Notes under the pieces: model-generated
The model's database searches: none
What the model was told of the DNA's origin: nothing
The model's input: the letters and a program-made list of their open reading frames with translations, nothing else
Part shown: positions 11,651-22,411 of the stretch, one piece after another
Numbering within the stretch: the stretch's first letter is position 1
Layout of the letters: every line of letters begins with the position of its first letter
Assembly (NCBI GenBank): GCA_963924555.1
Contig: OZ004584.1
Location: forward strand, 8,749,753-8,813,752
Source of the DNA: Crambe crambe
Taxonomy: Eukaryota > Porifera > Demospongiae > Poecilosclerida > Crambeidae
Direction of reading: 5' to 3'
Length of the DNA stretch: 64,000 nt
Translations under genes and position numbers: made by a program

Positions 11651-12769
11651 TTTCGTATGTGGTCTTTGGTTCTATTTTAGGCCATCACTAATAAATCATT
11701 GGTTTGGTGTCCTCCTACCTAACCAATGATAAGTTTAATTTAAAGTACTGAGCATGCCCAATACAAAAAAATGGTGTGGTTCCAAGCTTCCAAAGAACAC
11801 TCCCCTGACAAACTTTTTCTGTGACAGTGATGAAGATTGATAGTGTTACCTCTATGTAAGGATTGTGCATAATAGCAAAAGGCTAGCACATATAATGCGA
11901 AGTTTTGACTGTGTTTTTCTTGTATTTGGCACTGTCTAGGCTAGCATGCATGCACCTGCTAAATGTGTTTTTTCTCATTCCTAGTAGTTACCGGTATAGC
12001 TAGTACTTATTGTTAAATTCCTACTCTAAATTGAAGTCTGTGTAGGACACCAAACCAACAATAATTTATTAGTGATGATTTGCATGCACATCATGTTGAT
12101 ATGAACTTTGAACTTTAGTCTGAGATTCTACAAAAGAGTTACCAGTGTGCTATTTTTCTTGAGTGCCTGTAGCCAGAGAGGTCAAGGTGATAGCTAGGTG
12201 ATAGAGATCGAATAGTTCACCCCGGCCCCAAAACCTTATCACTGTATGTAGTTAGCTACATGTACTGCAAAGCAAGCATGGTAAAATTTTTCTCTTTTGT
12301 TTATTGATCATAGAGGAAAAATTATACGCTGATTGTTAGATGGCGTAAAAATGTGTCTTTATGTTTATCATAATAAACACAAGGTGTTCATCCACCAATG
12401 TTCCCAGCGTATCAGCCTCCCATTAGGTACCTAACGAAGTACTCGGCGTAAAAATTTCCCTTTAGGTGTAAAGCAATAATTGGCGTAAAATCTTCCCTTT
12501 ATGCCTAAAGAAAATTTCCTCCTTTTTACACCAATGTATGTATGACCAACACTGGCCTAACAAGAAAAAGTTTTTAACCAAAATTTACTACATTGTACCT
12601 TCAGGTTAGTCTTGGAGTCATGAGCTCGCATCTTCATCTTCACAGGCTCTGCGAGAGGACTAGAAGTAGCGACGCCCAACAAAAGTACGGACACTGCAAT
12701 CTGAAGAACCACAGCCATCTTCTTGTCGTTGTTCTATAAATCCCTCCCTTTTGCGCATGCTCTGTTGAA

Positions 12770-13060
12770 AAATGCTGAGTGTGTCATTCTCACGCTCGAA
12801 AATTTCACCGGAGAAGGTGAAATAGGTCACTAGCTACAGAGGTTTTAGGGAATCTTGTGCATTCTCGCGCATGCTCAACTTTTGAGCCTCGAAAATCTCA
12901 CCGGAGATGGTGAATAGCATGCTAATAGGTTAGAACTATACTAGAGCAGTCACTAGCTAGCTCTTCAAAGCTTACTTCTCTAAAGTCCTGAACAAATCTG
13001 AGCACAATTTCAAAGATTCAAGCAGTGCGCATGCGTAGTAGTCCGAGGCCTGATTGCAAT
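12770..13060. repeat. Dispersed repeat, inverted copy at 45810-45990
   Basis: The block around 12870-13045 (cattctcgcgcatgctcaac, ctcaccggagatggtgaa, agcatgctaataggttagaa, gtgcgcatgcgtagtagtc) recurs in reverse complement just right of the MULE-like element that ends at 45788. It covers the interval between granulin copies 1 and 2. Confidence 0.7.
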
Positions 13061-13141
13061 TTTATACAGTGGCAATGAGGGTCAAAGGTCATAACACATC
13101 ATTTAAGGGGGAAGTCAGTATTACATAATGTATTCAGACAG

Positions 13142-14953
13142 TTAAAGTATGTCTTTTTGTGGCTTTGACAGATACCCTACCAACTTGAGCAGAGGGTGAC
13201 CAGCTCCAGCCTTGAAGCAATTAGTAGTTCCACAACTGTAGCCTTCGGGACAGCAATGCGTCATGTCACTACAACAAACAGCACCGGGATTAGGACAGCA
13301 TCCATAGCTTCCTCCCCCTTCGCTGCAACATGTTTGACCATCTTTGCACGTTCCACCATCAGGACAGACAATCGTGGGAGACTTTTCTTTTTCACGACGT
13401 CCTATTAATTGGAGTAATGGGAAATTTGACCCGGTCTTCAAGCAGTTTGTTGTACCACATTGGTAGCCTGAAGGACAGCAATGTTTCATGTCACTACAGC
13501 AAACACCATTGAGCTCAGGACAACATGCATATTCTCCTTCCCCTGCAGAGCAACACGTTTGACCATCTTTGCACTCGCCACCATCAGGACAGTACACGTT
13601 CAGTACTTTTGGCTTGAATGATCCCTGAAGAGGGTGATCCTCTTTAGACAAAACGCATAAACTTCCAGCACAAGAATACCCAGCAGGGCAACACCCATCA
13701 CTGTCATTACAGCAAACAGGATAGTCCGCAGAGCAGCACTTATCATTGCCACAACAAACACCATTCGCATTAGGGCAGCAATCATATCCTCCAGTCCCTG
13801 AATTGCAGCAGGTTTGACCATCAGCACACGTCCCACCATCAGGACAGACCACGTCCCCTACTCCTTTCGTCTTGAGTAGAAACTGAGACTGCAAGGGGGA
13901 GAAAAAGTAGCAGTGATAGATTCTCAAAAGTTGGGAAATAATTACACTGTATAAATGAAAGTCTCATGCTTTCAAGGAATTGGCTATTAAAAAAATCTGT
14001 CTTGAAACAGAAATAATTTCTTAAACATGAAAATTTTGATTTTACAATTGGGGCTTCGCCAGGCTAGCTGCAGTGCATTCTAACATTGCTGAGGCCAGCC
14101 AGATGCTGCATGGTCCAATAGCTAGTGTGCTCAGCTTCTTCCCGCAAGTGCAAACTATAATGATTGGCACTAAAAACAAAACAGTATTGGGACAAAATGG
14201 CGTGCAGTAAACACTTTATAGTAACTGAAAGTTTTGGCATGTTTAGCACTATAGCTATCTTTAGATATACCTTCAGGCTAGTCTTAAACTTGTAGGCCTG
14301 GACTTTTGGCTTGGGTAGATGATCAGCTCTTGACAGAACACATTGCAGATCTTTAAGATCACAATCATAGCCTGCGGGGCAACAATGCTTGTTGTCGCTA
14401 CAGCAAACAGGATGATCCGAAGTGCAGCAACCATTCATGTTACCACAACAAACCGGGTAGTCTACAGAGCAGCATCCGGATCCATTACTACAACAAACAT
14501 TGCCAGACTGGCAGCAGCTGTCACCACTGCAACAAACGCCATTCGGATCAGGACAGCAATCATATCCAGTCCCTGAACTGCAGCAGGTTTGACCATCAGC
14601 ACAAGTCTCTCCATCAGGACAGACCACGTTCCCTACTCCTTTCATTTTGAGTAAAAACAGAGACTGCAAGTACAGAGAGAGAAAAAACTCAAATATGACA
14701 TTCCGGACACTCGAAATTTTTTTCGCAAAAAGCTGACTTGCCAGTATAATATTAATCGGGCACCTCAAATTTTTCGCAACTTCTGGAAAGGATACGAAAT
14801 CCCCAGCAATTATATAAATTATAGCTAACTTACCTTCAGGCTAGTCTTGGAGTCATGAGCGCGCACCTTCATCTTCACTGGCTGAATGAGAGGACTAGAA
14901 GTAGCGAAGCCCAACAAAAGTACGGACACTGCAATACGAAGAACCCCAGCCAT
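13142..14953 (-). CDS. Granulin precursor, three exons, intact
   Basis: Exons 14953-14834, 14663-14271 and 13888-13142 are all phase 0 with good GT-AG ends (donors GTAAGT and GTATAT, acceptors TTGCAG). The product is 419 residues. Residues 1-40 start with a signal peptide (MAGVLRIAVSVLLLGFATSS). Residues 41-171 hold an extended granulin unit (CPDGETCADGQTCC to HCCPAGYDC). Residues 172-419 hold three more units opening CPDGGTCADGQTCC, CPDGGECKDGQTCC and CPDGGTCKDGQTCC, each with the paired CC and HCCP pattern that folds as stacked disulfide-linked hairpins. The tail is SKPQKDIL. Granulins are secreted or lysosomal growth-factor-like proteins, and a precursor is usually cleaved between modules. 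This is the only unbroken member of three or four local copies. Start chosen as the first ATG before the signal peptide. Confidence 0.9.
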
Positions 14954-15060
14954 TCCTAAGATCGTGCCGTTTAATGTCGCACGTCTCAGAGAGTGTCTGT
15001 TTTTATAGCAAGCGCATTAGGCGGCGCAATTGCACAACTACTGTTTTGATTTCACTACTA

Positions 15061-15268
15061 CTGTTTTGATTTCACTTCCCTTGGAACTTCCGTGAATATA
15101 TATATCCGTGGGGCGTGGCTCGTGATAGAGAGGCGCTATCTCCACGCTCTTTGCACAAGAGCTCAAGAGTTACAAGTTGCTGCTAAGAACGTAGAGATAG
15201 CTTCACTCTAGCACCTGCCACGACCCACGAAAAAACCACGGAAGTTCCAAGTGAAGTGAAATCAACAG
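15061..15268. mobile_element. 208-bp TIR MITE upstream of the granulin gene
   Basis: The ends are ctgttttgatttcacttccc at 15061 and the inverted gaagtgaaatcaacag at 15268. Both arms run on to the shared core ggaacttccgtg / cacggaagttcc. Flanked by TA on both sides. A 20-base copy of the left end lies just outside at 15041-15060. It sits about 110 bases upstream of the granulin start codon, in the likely promoter area. Confidence 0.75.
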
Positions 15269-15269
15269 T

Positions 15270-17514
15270 AAGCTTAACTGGCCCTGGCCGGGCCAAAATT
15301 TTTTTTTTGGACGAGGTGTTTTGACTTAGAAAATTTTTACTGACCTTTGAACCAAGATGTGCGCATGCCCACACCCACCAAAGACTAGCAAGCTTCTACA
15401 GACCTCTTTACGTGTTCGTTAGTAGCCTAAAAACTGTTGCTATTCCGCCATATTGGTGGTCAACCTACTGGTAAGCAAATCTAGCTCTGAGTTAGCTATG
15501 TGTGAGTTGTATCACTAAGTTTGTTGCCAAGGAGGATGAGTACATACACTGCCTCGTTGTTAACATTAGAGAAATAACTATCCCATACAACTGGACAGAA
15601 TCAATCAACACAGCCCATCAACTCAAATACAAGCAGTTGTTGAGAAATGTTCCATGAACTTTCTGGCCATGAAAATTGTTCAGCTACATCAAGCTGAACT
15701 TTGCTGAGAAGGAACATTGAGAAGGAACAGACTTTCGTGAAATAGTTTCTCAAGCACCAAGGAGAATAGCCATGTAGCTCCAGATCGCTCCACCCCTCCC
15801 AACATACTCTTCTGTCAGTTCCTTTTTATTGCTCTAGGTTTATTCATTCTTATTTAGCACCTTATTTATTATTTCTTATGCACTCTTGCTGTGGGACCTC
15901 GAGGCCCACAGGCCCTAGGATCTTATTTCTTTTTGATCACCATTTTGTTTATTTTGTCACTTCAGAAATAATTGGTTCCCATGCCTCAAGCTTCTCTCTG
16001 GTAAACTGCCCAGCCGGTAAGCAAATCTAGCTCTGAGTTAAGCTTAGGTATGGGGTCTTGGTTCTGGCTTCACTAACTCGTTCTCAGATAAACAAAATAA
16101 AATGAAGAGACTGACCAAGTTGAACCTGCTACTGCTAATGTACATGTTAGACCTGAGAGACATAATGTTTTGTGTAAAGAGTTTGAACTCACGGCTTGTG
16201 TTTAACAATAACACTTACACATTTTAAAATTTTAGCTAAAATGAATTAATTTTTTTGTCACAGGGCCAGGGCGAATTTTTTTTGGATGAGATTTTGACTT
16301 AGAGAAATTTTCAGATGCTCCATTGACCTTTGAACCAAGTTGTGCGCATACCCATGGCAATAGGTCCCAGGCCAGGCCTTTCTTTTTTTTTCTTTTTTAA
16401 AATTTATTACTTCACAATACTTTACATCACGACTTGCACAATGAAAAGGAATGGAAATGTTGAGTTGTATTGTCGGTCCGTCAGGGTGTGTGACAGCCGT
16501 CCATGCAGTAAAAAAAAAAAGAAGGAGTAGCTAGCTAATAGTTAAAGAGAGGTGGTTGTGGAAAGTGGGAACATTTAGCACACGGACAGATGAAGTGGAG
16601 AGTGCATAGGTTATTGGGGTCGTAAGTAGATATAAAGTGATCTGTTAATTCCTTGATAATACTTTGTTTTATAGAGGCAAGAGATCTGTTTATATCCTGT
16701 GGGGGCAGATCCTAGCGATACGGTTAAAGTAGAAATTCCTACATGTATTCTTTTTGGATCTTGTAATATTCATTTTCTTATGCAGGCCCGATCTTGTTTG
16801 CTGATCACTGAACGAGATGTATCCGTTGAAGTCTACAGTTGGCTCCTGATATCACAAACTTTATCCTATTAGTGCCCACCATTTATGGCATACCTTCACT
16901 TTCTTTTCTTCCTTCTAAAGATTTCTCTGTCCTTGAGGCTTTGGTTTGTCCTCAAGTGTTTTCTGTTTTAACTTGGCAAACATTTTGACCGCTGTGCCTT
17001 CAAATTTCTGAGCCCATCTGAAACCAGAATGTCGAACATGAATACCATGTGTGTGCGCGCAAAAGTTTTCGTGGTTTGGTGGGAAATTTGAATGTTAGTA
17101 CATTGTGTACTAGTACACACTTTCAATTTCATCACTAGAGCAATAGCATTGTTTTGATAAACAACGCCAACATGTTGATCTTTTGGAAAGCAGTCATGCA
17201 AGATAAACCAGTCAGTTTAAGATAACAATTTTTCATGTATTCAAAGATGAAAATCAGAATGTATGATCAACAAGAAGAGTAGAGAGTAATGGAAAAAGAA
17301 CTGACAAAGACATAAATATGATGTGAAGTCAGTGATCAAATTGCTGCCGAATATGATCAAGAACATAAATCAAATACACACAATAAAAAAGGCACAAAAC
17401 AAAATACCAGTGATAAACCAAAATGGACAACTGCCCAACATAAGGGTAGTTGCTAACAAGTGGGTAAAATCAGTTTTCATCTATGACGAAACTGCCATGT
17501 CTGGAGAGGGATTT
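15270..17514. other. Non-coding repeat-rich spacer
   Basis: No gene recognised. Two blocks recur here in direct orientation: about 15285-15385 versus 16263-16360 (gacctttgaaccaag, tgtgcgcat), and about 15465-15505 versus 16012-16045 (ggtaagcaaatctagctctg). At 15889-15911 there is a near-perfect 23-base palindrome centred on CTCGAG (gtgggacctcgaggcccac). T-rich tracts near 16380 and the A-run at 16510 look like retroposon tails. Confidence 0.5.
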
Positions 17515-17835
17515 TTAGTTCCTATTCACTCTAAGCGATGCACTTGAGTGATGCAAGTGTGTCAGCGTAATACTTGTGGTCCTTGTTGAGTCGAAGCATG
17601 CTCCAAGGCTAATGTCCAAATATTTGTCCCAGAAAGCAGCTCGATCTTGTCTCACTAGGAAAGGCCTCAGAGGGTAGCTGATTTCATTTGCATTGTATGT
17701 ATAGGAGACGTAGAGGCACAGGAGTACAAGTTCTTTAACATCAGCGAGGGTTTTGACTTCATACTTCTCCAGGGCACAGGCTATCAACATGTAGGAGAAG
17801 ACGATAATCAAATCATGTGACACTTCTGTATGCAT
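17515..17835 (-). CDS. CDK5 activator (p35)-like, C-terminal part
   Basis: The frame encodes LVLLCLYVSYTYNANEISYP followed by LRPFLVRQDRAAFWDKYLDI, matching the cyclin-fold activation domain of CDK5R1/p35, where NEISYPLKPFLV and the FWD motif are diagnostic. That protein binds and activates the kinase CDK5. Only about 100 residues are visible. An in-frame stop precedes the first ATG, and an acceptor-like gcatacag lies at the start, so this may be a last exon. The upstream exons are not seen; the DNA to the right is transposon. It could be a real 3' exon or a fragment. Confidence 0.6.
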   Translation of the reverse strand: MHTEVSHDLIIVFSYMLIACALEKYEVKTLADVKELVLLCLYVSYTYNANEISYPLRPFLVRQDRAAFWDKYLDISLGACFDSTRTTSITLTHLHHSSASLRVNRN

Positions 17836-18116
17836 TGCAAATATCTAACTTGTAAGTAAGTTAGTGCTACAACTCTTTAGAAGATTTTGCTGTTGAGTTT
17901 ATATGTTACAAAGTACTTAAATAAGCCTAGAGCCTCTACAACTACTACTATAGCAATGTGCAGCATTTGACAGTGAGCAAGTGAGCAGCTGATAGGCTCC
18001 AGTGCTTGATATTGCTGTCAGAGACAAGAGTCATGTAAGTTGTGGTTCCAACTGGGAAGCTCCATACATAGAAAGCTGTAAATACTTACCACAAACACTT
18101 AAATAAGCCAAGCACT

Positions 18117-18590
18117 ATCAGAGAGTGCGGTAGCACTCTCTAAGTAGGGATGGCAGGTCAAAGTCCATAGGACAGTATAAACTAAAAACTCTTCTTTCTC
18201 TTCTACCCTTACTCTACAGGTTCTCAGAAGGCTACAGTGAATTATTATATCTACAAAGAAGAGAGGAGAATGTTCAAAAGCCAAAAATTCATTCGCCAAC
18301 ATAAGAAAAAAACGAGTTCTAAAATTGACTTTTCGTTCTTTTTCTTTATAATAATCAGAGAGTGCGCTAGCACTCTCTAAGTAGGGATGGCAGGTCAAAG
18401 GTCATTGGATTGTACAAACTAAAAACTCTTCTTCTCTTCTACCCTTACTCTACAGGTTCTCAGAAGGCTACAGTGAACTATTACATCTACAAAGAAGAGA
18501 GGAGAATGTTCAAAAACCAAGAAGTCATTCGCTAACACAAGAAAAAAACGATGTCTAAAATTGACTTTTGTTCAATTTCTTTATAATAAT
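18117..18590. repeat. Two tandem copies of a 237-bp element
   Basis: Unit 1 starts atcagagagtgcggtagcac at 18117; unit 2 starts atcagagagtgcgctagcac at 18354. Both continue with the same roughly 200 bases (aagtagggatggcaggtcaa to tctaaaattgactttt). A third copy lies at 38422-38640. The opening hairpin is shared with the foldback element at 39145. Confidence 0.85.
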
Positions 18591-19960
18591 AACATAGATA
18601 GTATAGCTATTACCGCCCCGGGATTGGAAACGGTAGCATAGGCTAATTGAAAATTCCGCGGGCACTCCGTGTTATGGTTTGCGACCAAGAAACTTACCTA
18701 GTTACGTGGGTAGCAACGGGCTGCAGCGGTCCGCTAGGAGGCGTGTGGCTGCTCTTTCACAGGGAAACTGCAAGCGGCGGTTAGTATTTATAATTTGCAT
18801 CCACAATTTCAATTATTCCTACTAGTATAATGGCTAAATTCCACACTTTAGCGATATAGAAAACTAGAAGAAAATTTGTCGGGGGAATGGTAGTCTTCAT
18901 AACTTAGGTTTGTGCTTATTATCTAGTTTTGTGAGTAGAGTCATCCTTCTTTCATAGAATGAGTGGCATTAGATGCATGTTACTGCATTAATGGTGAAAA
19001 TATAAACCAATTGCTTAGAGCACTCATGGGAGGAAGGAAGCATCGGCTATGTACAAGAAAGTAATGGTCATGTAACCTCCACTGCTGCACTCCATTCCAG
19101 ATATCCTGGTCACTCCACAGTTCATGCCAGTATTAAATGATCAATAGTGTCAATATCATTTATAGATTGCAACATGACCCTAAAAATTGTTCCAGCATTG
19201 CAGCTCCTGTGTCTCTCTAGTAACTGTGCCGGATTGATTCCAGCAAAATTGTGTTGGTAACTCTGATGACTGCATCTTGGCATTGAAGTTCATTGATAAT
19301 TTTGATGGTATAATATTATATTACTAGCGAGTACCTGCAGAAACTCTGCGCATGCCTGCGTCCGCAAAAACTCTACACACGGAATGTGTGTGTGTCCACT
19401 CACTGGCAGTGAGTGGCTACCAGTGACATATATGAAGGGTACAAGTTATGCATGTCAAGTAAAGGTCTATTTGAGACTATTGCAAGGGCATTATCATGTC
19501 AGATTCCACTAATTGTAATGTGCAAACTTTAAGCGAGATTTAATCGTGCAAATATTTTGATTTTAACTTGTACGCTTGAGTTTATTCTCCCTTTTCACAT
19601 GCATTAATCTGTAGTGAGTCTGACTTTATTAAGTACCACAACCTGCAATAGAGGGTTGCAAGTGTTTGCATAAGGATTGATTTTCTCATGTGCAACACAG
19701 CTAGCTAGTTACTCAATCCATTTCTCAACTGGAGTAAATCCTTTTAGTGATCAATTCCAAGTTGTCCCAAATTTCATTTTAACCAGTGAACAGTTCTTTG
19801 AGTGCAGAAGGATAATCAGTAAGAGGTAGCTAGTCCATTGTGACAGCAGTTGAGAGCTTCACTTGCAAACCTCAAACTTGACAATGGGCCTAAGGTGCTG
19901 CTTGTTTCATTAGCACCTATAGCCTATGTCTTTGTTCTTCCCTGTTAGTTTTCTCCTAAT

Positions 19961-20170
19961 ACTCTCTCTCTCTCCTTCTCTCCTTCACTCTGTACTTCTC
20001 TCTTTCTCTTGCTCTTTCATCTTCTGTCAAGTGTGTTCTTCGACTTCTCTCCCTCTCTCTCCCTTGCTCTTTCATCTTCAGTGAAATGTGCTCTCTGACT
20101 TCTTTGCCTCTCTCTCTCCCTTGATCTTCTAGTTTCTGAACTTCAACTCTGCCTCTCTCTCCCTGAATTT
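19961..20170. repeat. Degenerate CT-rich array
   Basis: Polypyrimidine sequence with repeated tctctctccctctctc-like blocks and repeated cttgctctttcatcttc phrases (about 20007 and 20062), that is, degenerate tandem units of about 55 bases. Located directly upstream of the non-LTR fragment at 20224. Confidence 0.7.
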
Positions 20171-20223
20171 CGCACCATTGTATTTAAATCTGAGCATGCA
20201 CAGTCATGTCTAAGTATGCGCAC

Positions 20224-20440
20224 ATTCGTCGCAAGCTGACTTCCCATCTCTCATCTTGCTACTCTGTGGGAGTTGAATTTATCCCGCTTGTGGCTGAAAC
20301 TCTAGGTGGCCTCGTGGAGGATGCTATCACCTGATGCCACCTCGTCCACCAAGCACCTTTTCGGGCATGTCGCCATTGCTCTTCGGCATGGGAATGCAAG
20401 TTTATGGCTGCGACCCTGCCCCCTGAACTGGATGGTCTTT
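20224..20440 (+). mobile_element. Non-LTR retrotransposon 3' fragment
   Basis: Reads VEFIPLVAETLGG and then, after a frame break, KHLFGHVAIALRHGNASLWL. This matches the polyprotein C-terminus at 49493-49032 (LHFIPLVAETLGG, KHLFGRLAIALWRGNACLWL). It is truncated at the 5' side and nested in the P-like element. Confidence 0.75.
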
Positions 20441-20504
20441 GTTTTACTGCTGTTGTGTTTTTGTTGTTTTATTTGTATCTTTCTTTTGATTTTTGTTCAT
20501 TGTG

Positions 20505-20850
20505 AAAAGATAAAACCAAAAGAGGGACAAACAAAAAAACAAGTGAACAGAAACCAAAAGAAAAAAAATAATTTTGCAGATCAGATATGCTGTTGTTTTT
20601 TTGTTTGTTTTTGATTGAATTCTGATGATATGAAACCAAAAGACAAACAAACAAGGGACAAGCAAAAAACAAGTCATGATCATCAGAATTCAATCGAAAA
20701 CAAAAAATAAAAAAAACCCAGCATAGCTATCTGATCTGTTTTGTTTTTTGTTTGTCCCTTATTTGTTTCTCTTTTGGTGTTCTTATCAGAATTCAGTCAA
20801 AAACAAAAAACTAAACCAAAAAAAAACAATAGCATATCTGATTTGCAATA
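20505..20850. repeat. Alternating A/T-rich palindromes
   Basis: Successive inverted copies of blocks such as cagatcagatatgctgttgt / acaatagcatatctgat, attgaattctgatgat / atcatcagaattcaat, and aaaccaaaagacaaacaaac / tttgtttctcttttggt. Protein-like frames here are by-products of A- and T-runs. Confidence 0.7.
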
Positions 20851-20879
20851 CCTTTAAAAAAATCAAATATTGATAGCAT

Positions 20880-20960
20880 TGCCGTTGTAGTCGTGCGGTG
20901 GTGGGTTGGCCGGCGAGGTCCGAGGACTCGGGTTCGAGCCCCAAATCAATTAGGTTTTTT
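20880..20960 (+). repeat. tRNA-like Pol III unit (candidate SINE head)
   Basis: An A-box-like tagtcgtgcgg at 20888-20898, a B-box ggttcgagccc at 20931-20941, and a T-run terminator at 20954-20960. The box spacing suits a tRNA promoter. I could not fold a convincing full cloverleaf, so a tRNA-derived SINE or a decayed tRNA is more likely than a working tRNA gene. Confidence 0.4.
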
Positions 20961-21380
20961 CTTTTTCTTTCTCAATTATTAACTGTGATGCATACCTTGA
21001 CATAATGTGACGTAGTGCGTATGTACGCACTGACAAGCACATTATAGCAACTCTGCATCAATTTTTGTGATCACTTACTTGTGCATGCAAATCTATCTGA
21101 GCCAGAAAGTAATTATTATATTGTGTAGTATAATTATTGTGTAGTAGCCTTCTCGACTGATGAATAAGGAGAGGAAGAAGAGTCCATCACATCACTAGTA
21201 GCATGCACTGTATGTATTGCACATTATCACTGTATGTTCTGTAATAATTATTAGATTTAAGCGCGCGCGCGTTGACTTCATAACACGGATTGCCCGTTGA
21301 ATTGGTTCCGTTTCCAATCCCGGGGCGGTAATATACTATCTATGATAATAATAATAATAATAAGGATAATAAATATAACA

Positions 21381-21708
21381 TCGACGTACCGGCTTACTGG
21401 CTATAGTCATCAAAATTCTGCTTTGGCCATCTGTTAGAGCGGCACCTAGAGGCTGATCTTTTGCTATTAGTTTTGACTAAGGCTCTACTTCACTATTCGA
21501 GCACTCGGAACACTAGCCAATCTTTCGACGCCATTTTGAAGCGCACGTCGGTAGGGGGCGGGGCTTATGGGCGGAGCCACGTAAGCTTCTCAGTTTAATC
21601 GTTTAGGTAGCTAATTTTATTCTTATCTGATGATGTTCCAGTCACTCCTACAGTACAGATGCTCATCTTATAGTAGTATTATAGCCAGTACTTGGCTGTA
21701 GTGCCTCA
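21381..21708. repeat. Direct repeat unit 1 (partner 22091-22411)
   Basis: Starts tcgacgtaccggcttactgg and shares almost all its sequence with 22091-22411, including tctgttagagcggcacctag and gggcggggcttatgggcgga. A perfect-arm foldback lies between the two units. No coding function recognised. Confidence 0.85.
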
Positions 21709-21794
21709 GTTGAAGTGACGGTCACTACTGCCATTCAATTCTTTACATACACAAACTTACATTCAACTTCAAGCAATAAGAAAAAAGGATGGAA

Positions 21795-22056
21795 ACAAGT
21801 GAGCGCAAAAAATTTCTTCTAAATAAAAAGGTTAAGTAGGGATAGCTTAAAATCTAGCTGGGCTATAATAATGTACTGCAGCCTCATATGAAAACAATCC
21901 CTACTTTTACAACTGCCATAGCTAGCTATAAGTAGTGGATGTAAATGTAGGGATTGTTTTCATATGAGGCTGCAGTACATTATTATAGCCCAGCTAGATT
22001 TTAAGCTATCCCTACTTAACCTTTTTATTTAGAAGAAATTTTTTGCGCTCACTTGT
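21795..22056. mobile_element. Foldback MITE with about 110-bp identical arms
   Basis: The left arm 21795-21905 (acaagtgagcgcaaaaaatt, ttaagtagggatagct, gtactgcagcctcatatgaa) is repeated inverted at 21948-22056 with no mismatch that I saw. It separates the two direct repeats at 21381 and 22091. A half-arm of the same family is at about 22605-22715. Confidence 0.9.
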
Positions 22057-22090
22057 AATAATAATAATAAGGATAATAATAATAATAAGA

Positions 22091-22411
22091 TCGACGTACC
22101 GACTTACTGGCTATAGTCATCAAAATTCTGCTTTGGCCATCTGTTAGAGCGGCACCTAGAGGCTGATCTTTTGCTATTAGTTTTGACTAAGGCTCTACTT
22201 CACTATTCGATAGCACTCGGAACACAGCTGCTAATCTTTCTACGCCATTTTGAAGGGGGCGGGGCTTATGGGCGGAGCCACGTAAGCTTAAGTTTAGCTA
22301 TAGCCAAGGTCTTCATTCATTATCTGATGATGTTCCAGTCACTCCTTGCTGAATTACAGTACAGATGCTCATCCTATAGTAGCATTATAGCCAGTACTTG
22401 GCTGTAGTGTA
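22091..22411. repeat. Direct repeat unit 2 (partner 21381-21708)
   Basis: Same sequence as unit 1 with small indels: the gcgcacgtcggta segment of unit 1 is missing here, and a gctgaattac segment is added. The duplication is therefore older than the adjacent foldback. Confidence 0.85.

Larger units (their letters stand above)
9516..12473. mobile_element. DNA transposon with about 190-bp terminal inverted repeats
   Basis: The sequence from 9518 (cttacac-like end, then aaagggaaatttttacgcc) to about 9719 reappears inverted at about 12279-12472. Shared blocks include taggtacctaa, gtggatgaacacc and cagcgtataatttttcc. Flanks carry CAATAAT at 9509-9515 and 12474-12480, a likely target duplication. 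It lies in the intron of granulin copy 2. No transposase domain was recognised inside; the superfamily is undecided. Confidence 0.75.
8318..12718 (-). pseudogene. Granulin gene, copy 2 (decayed)
   Basis: The signal-peptide exon lies at 12718-12599 (MAVVLQIAVSVLLLGVATSS), 40 codons, the same length as in the intact copy. The cysteine-rich part is at 9178-8318 and ends in the shared tail KPQKDIL. Damage: the first module is scrambled (CCNSGTG kept, flanking frame lost), a 182-base MITE sits in the exon at 8721-8902, and the module after CPNGDECK is deleted so that the frame shifts into KEKSP. The intron is expanded by a 2.96-kb DNA transposon (9516-12473). An intact member would encode a secreted granulin precursor. 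Confidence 0.75.
18593..21344. mobile_element. P-like element, CATAGATA family, non-autonomous
   Basis: The ends are catagatagtata ... ccgccccgggattggaaacg at left and the inverted cgtttccaatcccggggcgg ... tatactatctatg at right. It is flanked by ATAATAA on both sides (18586-18592 and 21345-21351), a 7-bp target duplication, although the surrounding TAA-rich DNA weakens that one point. The core gggattggaaacg is shared with the elements at 46078 and 53353. Inside are a non-LTR fragment, a tRNA-like unit and palindromic A/T-rich DNA, but no transposase. Confidence 0.8.

Noticed and set aside
13196..13408. Plus-strand Ser/Thr-rich frames over granulin exons (also at 14343, 53064, 55610)
   Set aside because: Antisense of cysteine-rich granulin coding sequence, with no start context or conservation of their own.
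18117..18590. CRISPR-like or satellite array
   Set aside because: Only two tandem 237-bp units with no spacers; a third copy is dispersed at 38422, so it is a transposable-type repeat.
20444..20693. Two hydrophobic minus-strand frames that look membrane-bound
   Set aside because: Produced by T-rich palindromic DNA; no conserved motif and both frames overlap.
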